DNA of 64,000 bases from Mariniblastus sp964414815 (lineage in GTDB: Bacteria > Planctomycetota > Planctomycetia > Pirellulales > Pirellulaceae): NCBI GenBank assembly GCA_964414815.1, contig CAYPXY010000010.1, positions 1-64,000 of the forward strand. Direction: 5' to 3'. The position numbers and the translations under genes are program-made. Positions 62,493 through 64,000 of this stretch are shown here, piece after piece; position 1 is the first letter of the stretch; each line of letters opens with the position of its first letter. Below the pieces are notes generated by a model. That model was not told the DNA's origin and ran no database searches. It saw nothing but the letters and a program-made list of their open reading frames with translations.

Positions 62493-64000
62493 TCATCCCT
62501 CATCCCTCCGAACCGGCTTGTTGATCAGTAATTGGATATCGCTGGTTCGGAATGTCATTGGCTCGCCATCGCGAACGATGGTGATTTGGCAGTACAAGGT
62601 ATGTTTTCCGGGCGGGCTTGCCTCGTTCGTTTTGACTTCAAACGACAATTCGGAAGTCTCCTTGTCGAATGCAATGGGAGATTGAACTTCCACGTTCGCC
62701 GGAACTGCGATGACTTCGGCGATGGCCTCTTCCTCGAACGGAACTAAATGCTCGACTTTACCATAGAGCTTGGTGGTTTGGCCCAACTCTACGCTGGCCC
62801 GTTCAAAGTCGGTTTTGACAAACGGTTCGGCGATCGTCAGTTCGGCAAGCTGGCTCGATGCCCAAGCCGGGCCGTTGACATCGCTTGAGCCGATCACATA
62901 CATCGGCCACGGGCCCAACTGAGCATTGGTATTCGCGTTGAGTGGATACGTAAAACTGGTTTGACCTTCGGGGATGACTTGTTGTGACGTGGTCCCGACT
63001 CCCGGCGAGAGAAATGGAAAAAAAATCCGAATGGGTTGGTCGAAGCCTTCATCACGATGAGCGATCACTTGCACATGGAGGGAGCCGTTTCGAATCAGCG
63101 GAACTTTGGGCTGCACGATCTCCAGTTTGAACGGCAGCGGTTCGATGACCGCCATGGCCAGCCGATCCACGGTGCTGCTGTAATACAGTGCATTGTTGGG
63201 TTCGCCCAGCACGAAGTCCGCAAGATTGGAAAACCGGCCCAGAATGTTTGTGGATGGGTCCGTATGTCTGGCTCGAAAATCGACCAGTTGTCCGCCAAGG
63301 GGAGCATCGGCATCGGCCTCGAAGACAACGGGCATCAAATTCAGGTTGGCGGCCATCGGAACGGCATGCAGCGTAAGGCCGCTGAGTAAATTTTCATGGA
63401 TCAACTCGATGGGGCCACCAAACTCGCTGCGACTGGCGTTGACCAAAACCGCGAACCGGTTGCCTTGTGGAACCGCAATCGTTTGGCGATTTTGGGAATA
63501 ACGATCATTTCGCTGGATGCCGATCGAAAGGGACGGACTGACTGGAGCGATCTCCAGACGATAGACAAAATCTTCTCGCTGGCGGTTCATATGATCGCGA
63601 ACCGATACAAAGTACTCGCCATCGGCGGGAACCTGAAACCGAAGTGTGGCGTCAAGACCACGGCTGTCATCATTTCCAGCCAGAGCTTGTTGGCTGGCGT
63701 TGTAAATATTGATCACGGAATCAATATTCGATCCAATGCTCCGCCCGCAGCAAGTGAACGTAAACACCTGACCCTGTTTTGCCTTGAAGCGAAAGAAATC
63801 GAGAGGTCCTGTTTCATTGACGATCCCATTGATAGCGACTCCCATGGCGACTCCCGCGCTGCCGGTCAGGTCGATCACCGGCGAATCAGGAAACGTGTTG
63901 TTTCCTTCGGTTTCAAAAACATTCTCAAGATTGGAAAGGCGAAAGGGAACTGGCGATGGGCAGATTCCCCATTCATCTTCGTAGAAAATGCCTCCGCGAA
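62493..64000 (-). CDS. PPC-domain secreted protein, 5' end beyond the window
   Basis: The frame stays open to the window edge, so this is the C-terminal part (about 500 aa) of a longer gene. It begins at the edge with RGGIFYEDEWGICPSPVPFRL. A pre-peptidase C-terminal (PPC) domain follows: DFFRFKAKQGQVFTFTCCGRS, and GEYFVSVRDHMNRQREDFVYRLEI. Several Ig-like beta domains come next (for example PFKLEIVQPKVPLIRNGSLHVQV and TYPLNANTNAQLG). The end overlaps GGGATGAG word repeats. It is in the same orientation as the DUF1549/DUF1553 and cytochrome/WD40 genes; such PPC proteins commonly accompany them. Confidence 0.85.
   Translation of the reverse strand, partial: RGGIFYEDEWGICPSPVPFRLSNLENVFETEGNNTFPDSPVIDLTGSAGVAMGVAINGIVNETGPLDFFRFKAKQGQVFTFTCCGRSIGSNIDSVINIYNASQQALAGNDDSRGLDATLRFQVPADGEYFVSVRDHMNRQREDFVYRLEIAPVSPSLSIGIQRNDRYSQNRQTIAVPQGNRFAVLVNASRSEFGGPIELIHENLLSGLTLHAVPMAANLNLMPVVFEADADAPLGGQLVDFRARHTDPSTNILGRFSNLADFVLGEPNNALYYSSTVDRLAMAVIEPLPFKLEIVQPKVPLIRNGSLHVQVIAHRDEGFDQPIRIFFPFLSPGVGTTSQQVIPEGQTSFTYPLNANTNAQLGPWPMYVIGSSDVNGPAWASSQLAELTIAEPFVKTDFERASVELGQTTKLYGKVEHLVPFEEEAIAEVIAVPANVEVQSPIAFDKETSELSFEVKTNEASPPGKHTLYCQITIVRDGEPMTFRTSDIQLLINKPVRRDEG

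Overview
The window looks like a chromosomal segment of a planctomycete, most likely Pirellulaceae-like. The support is a set of lineage hallmarks: a DUF1549/DUF1553 protein next to a cytochrome-c/WD40 protein, a FGly-type sulfatase, a secreted RTX-repeat protein with the N-terminal LEDR motif, a PEP-CTERM protein, an ECF sigma factor overlapping a large Ser/Thr kinase, two adjacent clpP genes behind tig, and many dispersed hairpin words. No rRNA is present, so the assignment rests on gene content.

Layout. (1) 1-17.6 kb, all minus strand: a type IV pilus / type II secretion-like cluster with a secreted Glu/Pro-rich protein, two PilB/GspE ATPases, PilT, PilC/GspF, four prepilin-like proteins and a 1592-aa GspK-like protein. 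(2) 17.9-23.5 kb: a secreted repeat protein with a Gly-rich tract, then tig, clpP, clpP and an OsmC gene on the minus strand, and tRNA-Gly with a clear terminator. (3) 24-29.6 kb: an FHA protein, a membrane BPL_N-like protein, a HicA-like/HTH gene pair with an apparent frameshift, tRNA-Lys and an RTX protein. (4) 30-33.7 kb: hpf, ptsN, an HPr protein and an RNase E/G gene, preceded by folA. (5) 33.7-45.6 kb: a TolC-family lipoprotein, a sulfatase and a heavy-metal RND efflux set made of a Cys-rich secreted protein, a YHS-type lipoprotein, a tandem double adaptor and a CusA/CzcA pump. (6) 45.6-49.1 kb: an accessory island with a second HicA-like module, a RAYT/IS200-type transposase and dense repeat arrays. 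(7) 49.2-56.1 kb: a PEP-CTERM repeat protein containing a 100-N assembly gap, then the sigma factor and kinase. (8) 56.1-64 kb: an S1-domain protein, the cytochrome/WD40 protein, the DUF1549/DUF1553 protein and a PPC-domain protein that runs off the window.

The most unusual items are two related HicA-like modules. Each has a small HicA-like protein and a partner with a shared FDREA motif; the DNA-binding part is fused to the partner in one (HTH) and is a separate overlapping gene in the other (ribbon-helix-helix). Other points are a metal-efflux adaptor that is two adaptor cassettes in one chain, a hairpin family with compensatory base changes, and a recurring pattern of A/C-rich word repeats before start codons and G-rich word repeats after stop codons. 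All function assignments come from reading motifs; no database search was run.
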